Source: Hedera helix (taxonomy: Eukaryota > Streptophyta > Magnoliopsida > Apiales > Araliaceae). From it: a stretch of 64,000 bases of DNA. Of this stretch, positions 1 to 12,637 are shown one piece after another. Location of the stretch: NCBI GenBank assembly GCA_947179155.2, contig OX359264.1, positions 61,839,202 to 61,903,201 on the forward strand. The letters are read 5' to 3'. Below the pieces are notes generated by a model. The model made no database searches. It had not been told where the DNA came from and was given only the letters and a program-made list of their open reading frames with translations. Position 1 is the stretch's first letter, and every line of letters begins with the position of its first letter. Position numbers and translations under genes: made by a program.

Positions 1-2529
1 ATGGAATTTCATCCCACAAATTTGAAGACATGATGCCCTACAAATTTGAGTTAAAATTCCAAATAATTAGCTTACAGAAGGAAAAACATAATCATATCAA
101 CATGGATAAAATGTTTTGGTGAACAATGCCACAAGTGGTACAAATTCTAAAAATGAGGTTAGATATGAGAACCCTTGAAATGCAGAAAGAAAAATGCAAT
201 CATACACTTGCAATTGTAGACTATTGGACTTGTTTGTTTTGATGCGTGTTTGGATAACTTTCAAGTCGCAAGTAAACCACACCATTTTTTGTGCAATGAG
301 TTTAGAGTTAAAAAACATTATTTATAAGTTGAAAAAGTTGTGTTTAAAATAAGTTAGACGAAAAAACTCAATTACGTTTGACCTCTAAGAGCCCTAAAAA
401 ATGTGAACCAAACACGTACATTATAATTGCAGGGTTGGTGAAACATATGACGGTCCTTCATTAACTGTGGTTTCTCCCGAACAAAGGAAAACACCCATCC
501 ATCTAAAGTAAGGCCCAAAGAGGGCCTTGAGGTAAAATTAAAGAAAAGATTTATAATGGGTGGAATTTACAAGTAAGAACAAAGTGACAACTTAGTTATA
601 GTGGCAGACCCAACCACTCTAATTATCATACTCTAATGTATGCATGCCCTACAAAACAACCACAACCCTTCAATCTCTGCTAACCATTCTTCTTTTATTG
701 GTGGATTTCATTTTCTTATAGATCGATCAATCTCACTACAAAGTTTTGTGGCTAATTTGCAGAAGCTCGAAGTAATCTAAATCTAAAGGACATGGATTTT
801 GATTTGATAATGACAATTGACCTGGAAATTCCCCACTACTGATAGCTTCATAGAGAGACCATGCTTGACATATTCGCATATTCTTTTGTCCACCATAATA
901 TCAGAAAGTGATTTACTACTTGCAATTTGTTTGGACATCATTTTTACCATACACTTTCTGGATATATATGCAGCAAGAAAAGAATTTCCAATCCCTCATC
1001 ATTTAGTATATAAAGGAGAAATTAGCATCATGAAGGACACACTAATCGCCTAGCTTATTCATTTAGCATAAAAGTTTACTACAAATTTGTCTGGTGGTTG
1101 GATCATTGCACACCGGGATTTCGTCGCAAAAAGTGAAGGGGGGAAAAAATACCAAAAGAAGATTAAAAAAAAAAAAAAAAAAAGTGATTAGCCAGTAATC
1201 CAAACATTCATTCATCCCTGAATGAATCATCATTCTCATACCTTGAATGAAGACAGAGAAAGTCCCAACAAACTAAAATAATGAAACAGATGCTAATAAA
1301 GTTATCATTTTCATAAAAAAAAGAAAGAACTTTTTTGCTAAATAAATCACACTAACTGACCAATAATGCGTTCTCAATAAAAATAAGGTAAGGCTGCAGT
1401 GGAGAAATCTTTTGTTAAACCCCAAAAAATTTGGAATTTTACTAACCGCCTCTCATTTTTAAGGCTATCTTTCCATAGCTGAAGCTTTTCCTGTTCACAT
1501 TATTATTAGATGTGAATTTTTTAATGAAAACCTTTACGCGGACATGATAATTGGACATGAGTGCTTTACAATTTTCCTTATTTATATTTTTACCCCCAAA
1601 GAAGATTTGTTTTTTAATTCCCTCAGATTCATTCCATAATCTCACCATTTACCAACCTGGTATAATTTCATTAATCATAAACTATATGCTTTTTCTAACT
1701 TTATTTTTCTTGATTTTTTCTGTTCACAAAGGGGAACGAAAACTTCTGTTTCTGGTTAATCTATGAAACTTGTAGAAATGTGCCAGAAATTAAGCGTGGT
1801 TGACTCCAGCTCAATCTAACCCAAGTCCTAATCATTCATATTATACTTTTGTGAGAACAGAAGAGCCACCAATACAGCTGGTTAACACATAACTAATGAA
1901 TCATGACCACCTACATGTGATTTTGACACTGAACATTTGAGTCATTTCAGATAAACCCATACGAAAAATCATAAAGATGATTGCGATAATCTTGTCGAAT
2001 GGATGTCACATTTTCTCAATTCAAAGGAGCAATGATTAATGGTTTGGAAAATGAAAGCTGGTGGAAAATTAATCCCCACTTCTCTATTCATATTAGTAGC
2101 TGCAAATAGTACATCATACATGTGGTGCTGTTAGACTTTTTGCACCACTAGACACTGTTTTTCCTAGCATTATACAACAGGTACAGATGAGAAAGAAAAA
2201 GGAACTCATCAATAAAAAATTAGAAGGTGAAATCAATTACAAAAATATAACTTGCATGATAAAAGTAAATGGAAAAGAATCTATAGATTCGACCTAATGG
2301 AGGGTTGGTTAGCAGTTCATGCTCCACATTGCAAATCTCTTTATATATATATATATATATCTATATATTTACAGAACAGAAGCCTCTTTCCCTTGGGACA
2401 TTGAATTCAGAACCATTAAATAGTGATCAGTGCTCAATTTTCATGTGGGATGTCTGCTTTGGGCCTGCATTGAACAAATACCAATCTTAAGGACATAGAT
2501 GTACAAATTATGACAAACATTTCAAGAAT
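1..2529. other. Intergenic DNA downstream of the bHLH gene, no gene seen
   Basis: AT-rich sequence with only short chance reading frames (60-80 codons) that have no recognisable motifs and no coding-like composition. It contains an A-run near 1170-1182 and a TA microsatellite at 2341-2370, which lies in the likely 3' UTR or terminator region of the minus-strand bHLH gene. I see no splice-site pattern or protein family here. Confidence 0.6.
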
Positions 2530-4727
2530 TTATTTAAAGGAAGACTTTTTTCTCTTACCAAAACCCATCTGAACAATACTTTGCAGATCATCCTCGGAGA
2601 ATACAGGAAACTGGACATAATAATAAATTTTATAGGAAGTAAATAACTAGATAATGAAAAGATTGTCCCTTGCTCAATGTGTTTGTAAAACTAAAGCATA
2701 GATTTCTGTTATATGCTAATTACCTGAGAAAGGCCTTCGCCAAATCCATCTAAATTCATACCCAGGTTGCGGCACAATGTGGCATCTAATGGCTCCACTG
2801 ATTTATGTACTTGCGGGATTTGCTGACCCTGGTGGCCATAGTAAGCTGATGCAGAGGAATTTACCGGGCACATTTGATTTGGCAAAGTGCCATTTGGCTG
2901 GAATATCTGAAATTCATCATGGACCCAACAAAATTCTATTTTAGAAAAAATTGGTGAATGTTGTATCATAAAGATTGTATTACAGGAAATGTTAGCATTT
3001 ACTTACATCCTCTGAGAGAAGATTATCCATGTTAATATCCATTCTTGGATTCACTGTAGCCAGCTTCATAGAAAGAAACTGCAAAGAAAGTTCTGAAATA
3101 TCAATAATCAACAAAATTCGTGTTCTTAATTAAGATGGGTGATTAGTAGTTTAAGTAAATTTACCTCGACCTGGCGTTGTAATGACTGTACATAATTTAT
3201 GATTTCATCAAGCATAACTGCTTTTCCGGTCACCTATTGCATATATAACCCAAGTTAGTCATGGACATGTAAACGTACCTTGACAAATTATCTAAAAGTT
3301 TGAATATTATGCCAAATACCTTATTGCAACCTGGCACAAGATCTTGGAGAAGCTTCATTCTTTCACTAATCTTCTCTCTTCGAACCTGATCAAACGAAGA
3401 AAAAGGCGATTACTCTACTAATTCTTGGCATGAAATGATCTTTAGAATTAAATTAGAATTGGTTTAAGGTGGAATTACTCTTTCTGCTAAACTATGGCTG
3501 TCAGTGGCTTGACCCCTTCTTGCCCTGACATGAATATAGTCTTTTGGTGGCTCAGGAGTCTTTTGGTTGTTACTAGCTTGTTTCTGATCCTCCTCTGCAC
3601 CTATCTTTGTTTCCTCTTCTGTTTTAACACTTCCACCACCACCTGTCAGTTTGGATCTCTTTACATTTAAATTATCATCACCTTCTGCTTCCTGGAAGAT
3701 TAATTCTCAATAAAATCCAAGAAAGAGGAAGTAATAAAGGAACATAAAAGCAGAAGTAAAAGTAAAGAAAAAGATTCATCTCGACTTTATAGGAGTATTT
3801 TTATTTTTATTTTTTTATTTTTGTTTTTACCTTTTTAGCAGTGGCAGACTGGGATAATGCAGCTTCATTTGCTTTTCCTCTTGAGACTCCTTTTCTTTTT
3901 CTGGAATTCAATTCTTTTGGAGTTCTTAGTCCATTTTCCCCACTTGGGTTTTGTTCAGAAACAGAGGACTCCTCATTGGAATTGGCAGCAGACCCTGATA
4001 AATTACTGTATTTTCTGCTGGAAGCTGAGGCAGAGCTATTACCAGACCTCATTTCCATCTGGGTTTGAACAGAATTCTTGTTTACCAGTATACCCATTGG
4101 AGATCCAGCTTCCTTAAGAGAAGGACTACTAGAAACTCTTGCTAACTTTCCATTTCCAATTAATAGGCTACTAGATCTATATTGAAATTCAGCATTATTC
4201 AGACCAATCTGGCTTGTTCTACCATTAAAGCTACGGCTACCAAAACAAGAAAACTTAGCAGCCCTCTCGGCAAACCCAGGATCAGCTGAGAGTGCAGGCA
4301 AAGCAGAATTCATAGGCATTGGATTCCGTAAACTGGGCAAGTTCTCTTTCATAAAATGATTCATAACTGGCAAATGTAACTGAGGTGGAGAATCCATGGG
4401 TGTGTTATAACATGAAGTGTTGGGACTATTGTTTCCACCCCCAATGTAAGTAGTCCCCCGCAGGAAGTCCGGCGAGATCTCGCCGGTGTTGCAAATGGTG
4501 CCCAATTTTCCGATCAATTCTCTGATTGCAAAAGTATCAGTGGCAGAATTGGAAGCTGCAGGAGATGTTGCCATCGAGCTCAAAGCTGACTCGAACTGAG
4601 AATACTGTTCCATTGACTTATCAAAATTGGGATTGTGGAAACCGTTTGGCATTTGTAACGCTGACAATGAAGGCTGGAAGTGGAGTTGTGGTGGAAATTC
4701 AGCATTGAAAAAATACTCCTTTTCCAT
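2530..4727 (-). CDS. bHLH transcription factor, bHLH49/62/78-like, seven exons
   Basis: Reconstructed from seven minus-strand exons with GT-AG introns: 4727-3831, 3691-3479, 3385-3320, 3233-3165, 3078-3007, 2906-2724 and 2610-2530. Together they give 526 aa and keep frame at every junction. The start is the [11 protein letters not shown] methionine; the frame extends 59 codons further upstream, but that part reads through UTR-like GA/TA repeat. Residues 1-350 are a Ser/Asn-rich N-terminal region with an acidic, Lys-rich linker. The bHLH lies at about 356-415 across exons 2-4. The basic region has H365, E369 and R373, the H-E-R set for CACGTG/E-box contact, followed by helix 1 ([17 protein letters not shown]), loop and helix 2 ([19 protein letters not shown]). 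The exon boundaries inside the bHLH match plant subfamily XII (bHLH49/62/78, CIB-related). Expected to be a nuclear dimeric regulator of growth genes. The exact paralogue is not determined. Confidence 0.93.
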
Positions 4728-4857
4728 CTTGAAGGAACAGATTTTGGAACAGGGTGTTTCAGGCGATGAGTCAAAGAGAAAACCCAGACGAGAATTTCCA
4801 AGACTAAGCTTCAATTTGGACAGAATATGAGGTTCTTGGTATATATTTATATATATA

Positions 4858-4874
4858 TAGAGAGAGAGAGAGAG
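4858..4874. repeat. GA dinucleotide run in the bHLH 5' UTR
   Basis: A short AG/GA run next to a TA-rich stretch (4839-4858) lies in the inferred 5' UTR of the bHLH gene, where it reads as CT on the transcribed strand. CT/GA runs are common in plant 5' UTRs. Confidence 0.6.
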
Positions 4875-5109
4875 TGAAAAACAAATATTTAGGCGCTGTA
4901 ACAAACAGGGGAAAAAGAGGAGTAATTTGGATGGGGAAATAATGAATGAAAGTTATGAAATGTGGCCTCAAAATGATTGAAATCTATGGGGGCAGAGTAT
5001 TGGTGGTGAAGTTGGTGGATGAAGGAGATTTGAGCTGGTAGAAATAAAAGCAAAGGAGGAAGAGAGAGAGGGGGGCGAGGGGGAAGCTTATGGGTTGGGC
5101 AATGAGTAG

Positions 5110-5117
5110 TTATATAA
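5110..5117 (-). promoter_or_regulatory. Probable TATA box of the bHLH gene
   Basis: TTATATAA lies about 385 bp upstream of the bHLH start codon. On the minus strand it is followed by a CT-rich stretch (seen as GA-rich on plus, 4860-5085), typical of a plant pyrimidine-rich 5' UTR. The transcription start is inferred about 30 nt downstream, not observed. Confidence 0.45.
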
Positions 5118-6894
5118 CCAAGAGGGAAAAGGCTTGTTTGACTTTTTTTTCACTTTCTTCAATTATTTCCCCCTCTCATACACACGAAATATACAATGGA
5201 AAGAAAGGAAAGAGGCTAAATGAAATGCCGGGCCTCGGACGTCAAAGCTGAAAAAATGTCTTCGATTTTTATTATTTAAAAATAATGAAAATCTGGTTTA
5301 TAAATTTAAAGAATAAATTTATTTCATGTTTATTTAAATTATCGAATGTTTAATTTAGAAATAATGACATAACAAATTACACGGATAATAAAAATGGTAG
5401 AAGTGGATTAATTTTCTTTCCCCTTCTTTTATTTGTTTTATGCTGAAATTAAGGATGCCAATGCACAAGCATAGTTTTATTTGTGTTACTTATTTCAAAT
5501 CATTCAATTATTATAATCAAATTAATACAAATTTATAGCATAAATAATTATGCCTTATGTTTCACAAAAATTTACCAAGGAAGAGAGGTGAAACACAAGC
5601 CACCAATTTTACACTATGATAAAACTTGGAAGGATGGAATCACAATTCAATTATCAATCTTAGGAAAGAAAATAGTGAGACAAGAAAGTATGCATCATTC
5701 CTCTCATTATCTCTTTGATTCCTTTTTTACATCATATATAATATTCAATAAAATTAAGTCGGGAGAGTCTAGAGAGAACCTAGAATAATTTAGAAGTGAC
5801 TTATTTTCGATCTCTATAATGTTGATTTATTCTAACTTTTGATCAATGGTAGACTCGAAGTTATAAAACTGACTAATTTTATTTTTATTAATCGGTAAAC
5901 TCAAACGTGTAATTTTATAAAGTATAAAAGGACAAACTAACAATTAAGTTATCATCTTTGATTTGCAATTTTTTTTTTACCTAGTTACTCCTTGCTTCTA
6001 ATTTTCAAGGCATTGGGGTATTAAAATACTAGTAAAACGCACCGGTAGAAATCAGGTTACTTCGATATCCAAGACAGGTTGTCCTCTCTCTCTCTCTCTC
6101 TCTCCTCTCTCTATAATTTTGTTATTGGGGTAAAGCTAATAAGCTATGGAGTTCTCCAAATCGTGGTGCTCGAACTTCATACGCGATTGGAGTCAACTTT
6201 CTTGTTTTTCTTATTAAAAAAGTCAAAGTGAATTAAAATAACTTACTATATTTAGACGGTTAATAGAGTAATATTTTCAATTAATTTGTGTTTAGGCCTT
6301 AACGTGTGAGGAAAAATGTTACTCTCTACTCCTCATTATATAAGTTGTTTTAGAATGCGGTTTTTTCGTTCAAAATATAAGACGTGTTATATATATTTAG
6401 AAAAAAAAAAATTAAGTATTTCTTATTTTTTTTAAAGATGGAATAATTGAGAGAAAGAAAAAAATGAGTAATTAATTAGTGTAAGGATAATAATAAAATT
6501 TTAAATTAATATTAATTATCTAATATTAATATTAATGAGACTTCTTTGTATATATGACTAGATGTTAATGGATCTACTTATATACTAATAGAAAAGATAG
6601 AGTATACTGGTACTAACTAGCGTGTTTAATTAAATGAAAAAGCAAGTCAATGATTGCATCAAAATTCTCACCTCTCCGGCATAATCGGCTTTGGTCGGAT
6701 TCACATAAATCCACCGGTAACCGCTCTCGGCCTCCAATTCCAAGACGGTGTATTCTTTTATTTATTTCCCTAGCTTTGTGGTTTAATGAAATGAAAGCAA
6801 ACCACTTTCAACGTTTTACTTCCTCCGTTCATTTCATGCCATTCTCCTATAATTTTTTTAAAAAAATAAATAAAATCATATATATATATATAAA
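5118..6894. other. Intergenic AT-rich DNA with a CT microsatellite
   Basis: No gene seen. A CT run lies at 6082-6111. The reading frames at 5483-5788 and 6650-6955 have no recognisable domains, and the second runs into a transposon-like inverted terminus. Confidence 0.55.
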
Positions 6895-7008
6895 GCTCCG
6901 TTTGATTGGTAAAAGATATTTACCAGAAGATGTTTTTGATGTTTTACTTGCTTGATTTCTTGCGACCTGTTTTATTAGTTGAGCTTGAGTAGATACCATT
7001 GAAATTTA

Positions 7009-7379
7009 GGGGGTGTTTGATAAAAATTGAATGAGCTGAATCTGAATCTGAATCTGAATCTGAATGAGCTGAATCTGAATCTGAATAAAAAAAGTTGTTT
7101 GATAATTAACATATCTGAAAGATCTGAATGACATATTTTTAATATTTTACCCCTCTGAAAAAATTCAAAGTTGTTGTAAATTTATTTAATATTACATAAT
7201 ATAATTTTTTTTTCTCCATTCAGCCACCATTCAGCTCATTCAGCCACAAATTCTGACCTTAACCATTCAGCCACGCCATCTGACCGATTCAGCCATTCAG
7301 ACGAAACAAACGCACTTAACCATTCAGCCACTTACCGATTCAGATTCAGATCCCCATTCAGCCACTAACAAACAGCCCC
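7009..7379. mobile_element. PIF/Harbinger-like (Tourist-type) MITE
   Basis: A 371-bp element flanked by TTA at 7006-7008 and 7380-7382, matching the 3-bp TTA duplication of PIF/Harbinger. The termini are GGGGGTGTTTG and, inverted, GGGGCTGTTTG. Subterminal arms are built from repeated CTGAAT hexamers on one side and ATTCAG on the other, so the whole element can fold back. It has no coding capacity. Confidence 0.72.
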
Positions 7380-7938
7380 TTAATTTTTTTAATAATATGA
7401 ATAGATATGATTTTTTTTTCTAATTAAGATTGGAGATTCATGTTTTGAATGCATTATATATATTTTTAATTCATATTAAGTTTGAGTTTAGTGTAGCCTT
7501 GAGTCTAAATTTTAGAGTAAAACTAAATGCGATAGTTCATTAATCAGTCTTTCGAGATTTGGCTTGTCACATGAATATAAATTTTTTTATTTTTTTCTTT
7601 TGAAAGCAGTATCCTCACTGAAATCTTTAATCTAATTTAAGATCGTAAATATCATTTGACGGTTATCTCGTCATCTTCTTATTTATAAACCACAACTCAC
7701 TTCCACGTTTTAAATTTGCTTAGAATCTCGGGAGCTTTCCTAGCCACTATAGTTTTGTTTTTTTTGAATTTAATTGTGTGAAGCAATCAAGTTATACAAC
7801 AATTTTATGCGATTATAACAACTCCAAGACCTAATAATTTTGTAGGTTAATTAAGAGTGATTTATTCAACATATTTTTTTATAAAGTCAAGTTAAAAGTA
7901 GAAGTAGTACAGATACTAACATAATCTCATGTATTAAA

Positions 7939-7940
<2 letters not shown>

Positions 7941-7985
<45 letters not shown>
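7941..7985. repeat. (TAA)n microsatellite
   Basis: About 15 uninterrupted TAA/ATA units, directly visible. Confidence 0.95.
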
Positions 7986-7986
<1 letters not shown>

Positions 7987-8182
7987 GAATTTTGTGCTCT
8001 ATATAAGTACAATCAACTAGTACAATTGTGGAATTTATATCACAGCACCAAACATAAGAAATCATTTATATAACCTCCTTTTCAATTTGTTAATCAAACA
8101 TTAAAAAATATAAAATCATTTTGTCCAAAAATAATTTCACTAAAAACATTTTTCAATAAATGTATCCCCATTCAAACGGAGC

Positions 8183-9685
8183 CCATAACTTTTGTCCGAA
8201 AGAAGACGCAAAAGTGGAAATTGTGCCCAATTAATGATATCCGAACAGAATTTCTAACGTATCCATATTAATTTATCATGAGAAATGCTGCAGATTTGCA
8301 CCCCAAAAAACACATAAACAGAAGAGAAAAGAATAAGAGAGAAATGGTGCAGACATTATAGTTATACACATGATATTTTAAAAATCTTGATCCTGATCAT
8401 AAGCAATCCTAATGATATGTATAAGATATCCTCTAATTGATTATCCAACCAAACCAATATCCTAGCTACTTGGATTCTTGCTCTGTCACGCTACTATCGG
8501 AAATGTATTGCTCTCTGTCACTCAAAAATTAGCTTAATTCAATATTTTAAGTTTATTAGAATTGACTCATACTTTTACAATTTTAATTTCGTCTAATAAC
8601 CACTACGACAGGTTCGTCGGGGTCTCCCTTTCCGCTGAGTGAGTAGCTACCCAGCTCGCTGATGAGTTGACAGGGGTTACAAAGGCGACTTTGAAAGCCA
8701 AACACAATATGTAATTAGGTTTGAAGATTTATTAGTAGTTCGATTTTAGATTTTACTAATTTATTGGGCTTGAACCCATATTATAGCAATTAAGATTTTT
8801 TACTTATTATAAAATATTATTTGGTGTATAGATTATGTGAGGCGTTTAATGAATGCATCTAATGAATATATCATGCCTAAATTGGTGAATATAGATATAT
8901 CGCGTGCTTTTATTTTTTCGTTTTTCTCTTTTTTCTGTGTTAGATTAATGTGTGATTAATCTTAAATTTTGACAAAGTTGAATTAATTATTTTTATAATC
9001 AAAATTTGTACTTTTTTTTTTAAATATATGTGAAATAAATTACATTGAATTTATTATTATTTGTAGTTTTCGTGAGTTTAAAATTATAAATAAATATGCA
9101 TAAATTTAATTCTAAAATTAATCAATTTGGCAAAAATATCAATTTAAACCAGTTTTTGAGAGATACAGGGAGTATTAAATATATTGAAGTTTACATTAAA
9201 ACCAGAAAAACACCAAGGTCCGCTTACCAAATTGTTCCACTAAAATTTTAAAATTAATAATTGGAATTTAGGATTGAGCACTGAACTCATTTTGTCATTA
9301 GCAAAAGATTACGTACTTTCATGTTTTCATTTGCTTAATTGATATTAAAAAACACAAATGCACCTCCAACATTTAATATTTAGTTTGTGGAATATTGGGC
9401 GTAATTGATGATTAATTTTAAATTTAACGTCTTAATTTTTTTTTTATAGTAATTATCAATGTTGAGTAATAATGGCTGAAATGAGTTGATGTTATCACGT
9501 ATCTTTCAAGTTGAACATATTAAAAAGTTTCAGCCATAATACCATTAATCTTACCAGCTGCACCCGCAACACCAGAATCTTGGACTAGACTGACAAAAGA
9601 TTCGTTCAAACTTCTTCCATGGCTAACCCGTCATTTCACTATCAACCTTTTCGGATTAAAGATGAACGTTGAAGGTTTTTTTTCC

Positions 9686-9730
<45 letters not shown>

Positions 9731-10863
9731 GAATTCCAAACAGAATCAAATTAGTAATTGATTCATCGCCGTCATTGCTATATATATAATTGACAACATG
9801 AATCACAATAAATTAATTATATTGATTATGGGCAGCAAGAAAAATGATCTATTAGTTGGAATCATTATTTGACAATCATTAAAAGTGCTACTTGGAACCA
9901 AAAAGTACAACTAAATAGTGTTTTACCTTTTTAGAATTAGAGATTTATTTTTAAATTACGATTTTTAAAAAATATAATTGTGATGATATGCTAAAACAAA
10001 TTAAAATAATGACATATTAAGAATTTTATATCATTTTATTATTTAAGAATAAAAATATTAATTTTGAAAAAATATAGATATATCTTTAATTTTGTAAAAG
10101 GAGTAATATATATACTGGTAATTATATTAGATATGTTGATTAGTGTAGTAGTTACTCAATGTGCACGCGAAATTATGGTCAAACTCTAATTAACCACCGT
10201 CTCCTTCGTTAATCTCTGACCACGCAAACTGATTAAATTACTTCTCTCTCTCTCACCCTCCTCACAAACAAACAAGAGTATACGTCTACATCCTTAGTAA
10301 TTGAGAGTTTTTTTATTTGGTGATAAAGTAGTTAAGAGATTTGGTTGTCTCCAACAAATAAATTATAAAGTTAATTGGTATCAAAAGTATAAGCACGCAA
10401 GTCACTCCATAATTACTTATAAGTAGAAACATGTATGTGTTTTAATACCAATCTTCCAAAATAGACCAAGACATGCAAATTGTGTCTGGTTTATTTGAAT
10501 TAAAAAAAAATGCACTATTAATTCGGATGCTAACCTTAAATGCATGTCTAGAATATTAGTGTATATATTTTATTTAAACAGTATAGTATGTGGGTAGTGA
10601 TTATCGAAAGACTTGATATTGAATCATAATAAGAAGAGAGACCAAAACAAAACAAAAAAAATAAAGGGAATTGATATTTTTACAAGATTTCACTCACATA
10701 AAGTGTGTCTCACTTACTATTCATATAAGAAGAATCTTGTGAAAATATCAATTTTCAAAATAAAAAACAAAAATCTCTAGATTAGTTGTATTAAGTAGGT
10801 ATAACTTTCTTTCGCTAAAACACTTTTTTCTATTTTATGCTTTTTATCTTTATTAAAACTTAG
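8183..10863. other. Intergenic AT-rich DNA, no gene seen
   Basis: Long AT-rich stretch without supportable coding sequence. It includes a small GC-richer island at about 8600-8700 of unknown origin and a compound CA/TA microsatellite at 9686-9730. No family of repeat was recognised. Confidence 0.5.
9686..9730. repeat. Compound (CA)n(TA)n microsatellite
   Basis: About 13 CA units followed directly by about 10 TA units. Confidence 0.95.
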
Positions 10864-11576
10864 TGGACAAAAACTCAAATATTAGTTTAATATTATTGTT
10901 AAAATTTATTTTAGACAATAAACAATTTAATAAATAAAATGTTTATTAAGAATCTAGTAATTGTGTGTTTAATGCCTTATAATCGAGAACTTTTTGGAAC
11001 ATAGAATGATTGGTACAATTACACTAATTACACAAATACAAATTTTAGTAACACAAGACTGAAAATTGTTTCCAACAACAACAATTCCAATAACACGGGA
11101 TCAAAAATTGTTTAAAAGATTGTAATTATACTATTCCTACCTTACAAAACTTCTTAATTAATGATACACCCGACATGTATTTAGTCCTATTTCTAAGATA
11201 AAATTCTGTGAAGAGTTGTTATGTTATTTTGTTGATAAAGAGTTGTGTCCGTGCTTTTGATTTTGATGCAGCCATTTATAACTTTCTACCTCATGATAGG
11301 TTGTGTAATTTTCATACACATTATCTTCTTAATTTCTTGAAACGGCAGGTCAGTGGAAATCTGGAGATTAATCGCTTTCAAGCACTCAGTCACTTTAATT
11401 TTATCTTAAACCTATCATTGCTGACACTTATCGTTGCCATATTGGTCCTGCAGTAAGCTAGATCTATGATGTCCTCAATAAATATTTGTGAGTTTTCATA
11501 ATTTAAAGGTCATTTACATCTTTTTCCTTTTATTTATATTTTATTAATAAATTGATAAAAATATAAGTATTCAACA
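10864..11576 (-). repeat. LTR-like direct repeat, copy A
   Basis: About 713 bp, clearly but imperfectly matching 16278-17000. Shared stretches include TGGACAAAAA at one end, a TTTATAACTTT block in the middle and CAACA at the other end. The divergence is much greater than between the young LTRs elsewhere in the window, so this insertion is old. The reading frame at 11208-11456 lies inside it and is not credible as a gene. Confidence 0.6.
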
Positions 11577-11585
11577 CATACCCTT

Positions 11586-11622
11586 TTATTTAATACGATA
11601 AATTATTTATCGTATTAAATAA
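11586..11622. repeat. 37-bp perfect palindrome beside LTR-like repeat A
   Basis: Two 18-bp arms, TTATTTAATACGATAAAT and its exact reverse complement, flank a single central base. It sits about 10 bp inside the repeat boundary, overlapping the purine tract. It could form a cruciform or RNA hairpin; function unknown. Confidence 0.85.
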
Positions 11623-12117
11623 CTCTACTTTTATTTTGGCGTGAGTAATGAACTGAAATTTAAATTCTAAATCTGGCGAGGAAGAAACCTGAACCTACCA
11701 AGAAAGTCTACAACTGGCTTAAGTTCATTAGTTCTTATTTCTAACAGTGTTAATTTGGTTTAGTTTAGATTTATTTAGGCAAGTATTTAACAATTGTAGT
11801 TAGGAATTTATGTAAATTCCCTCCTTTTTATATATAAAATTTTTTAGGCTATGTTCATTTGTACATATGGTAAACCTTTTCTTTTATTTCATAAATTAGT
11901 TATTCAATAAGTGTATATGGGATTTTATATGTATTTCACATAATTGGATAGTAATTTTTTATGTACTTTCCTTTGATGGATATCCCCTTCTATAGAACTA
12001 AGTTTATAGGCTTTACCTTTAAAGATTTGATGAACTTTAAATGGTCCCTTCCTAAGTAGGACACCATTTTTCTAATTCACGAGATTTAGTTCCCGAAGGA
12101 AAAATGACTTTTCAGAT

Positions 12118-12550
12118 CAAATCTTGAGGTTGGAAAGACTTGAACTTTACCTTTCTGACCAATTTGACAGGTTGAAGGGTTTGAGTTTTATCCTCCAAAC
12201 CAACTCGACAAATTGGAAGGGTTTAGACTTTACCTTCCAAACTAACTCGAGAAGTTGGAAGGAATTTAACTCAACCTTCCAGACCAATTCGACAGGTTGA
12301 AAGAATTTGAACTTTACCTTCTAGACTAACTTGAGAAGTTAGAAGGGCTTGGACTTTACCATCCATACCAAATCGACATGTTTGAACTTTTCCTTCTAGA
12401 CAATTTAGAAGGGCTTGGACTTTGCCTTCCAAACCTTGACAAGTTGGAAGGGTTTGAACTTTACCTTTTAGACCAACTTAACAGGTTGGAAGGGTTTGAA
12501 TTTTACCTTCCAAACCAACTCGACAATTTAGAAAGATTTGAACTTTACTT
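12118..12550. repeat. Minisatellite, about 10 degenerate units of roughly 42 bp
   Basis: Each unit carries GGTTGGAAGG, then TTTGAACTTTA, then CCTTCCAAACCA and an ACTCGACA-like spacer. GGTTGGAAGG and CCTTCCAAACC are inverted complements, so each unit can form a small hairpin. Because the period is near a multiple of three, part of the array (12378-12572) reads as a repeated peptide of the type LEGFELYLPNQLD. I regard that as a by-product of the array, not a gene. Confidence 0.85.
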
Positions 12551-12637
12551 TTTTTATTATTATACATTGTAGATTGTTTACTACTTTGCCCTTCTCCATT
12601 TATAGATTGTTTAAGGCATCATATCTTTTATCATATA

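Larger units (their letters stand above)
6895..8182. mobile_element. Candidate DNA transposon with GCTCCGTTTGA termini, containing a nested MITE
   Basis: The left end reads GCTCCGTTTGATTGG at 6895. The reverse complement of the right end (8168-8182) reads GCTCCGTTTGAATGG, a 14/15 match in inverted orientation. The roughly 1.3-kb interior has no coding capacity and contains a Harbinger-like MITE and a TAA microsatellite. I could not define a clean target-site duplication, so superfamily and exact ends are uncertain. Confidence 0.4.

Noticed and set aside
817..1053. 78-codon frame
   Set aside because: No homology recognised and no splice or promoter context; typical chance frame.
3841..4830. 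Plus-strand frames opposite the bHLH gene
   Set aside because: Shadows of bHLH exon 1.
9525..9640. Minus-strand 30-odd codon stretch (ESFVSLVQDSGVAGAAGKIN) resembling a terminal exon
   Set aside because: No upstream exon or family could be found; too short to support.
11208..11456. 82-codon frame
   Set aside because: It is inside an LTR-like repeat; the matching copy at 16620-16870 does not keep the frame.
12378..12572. Leucine-rich repeated peptide frame
   Set aside because: A by-product of a 42-bp minisatellite whose period is a multiple of three; neighbouring units break the frame.
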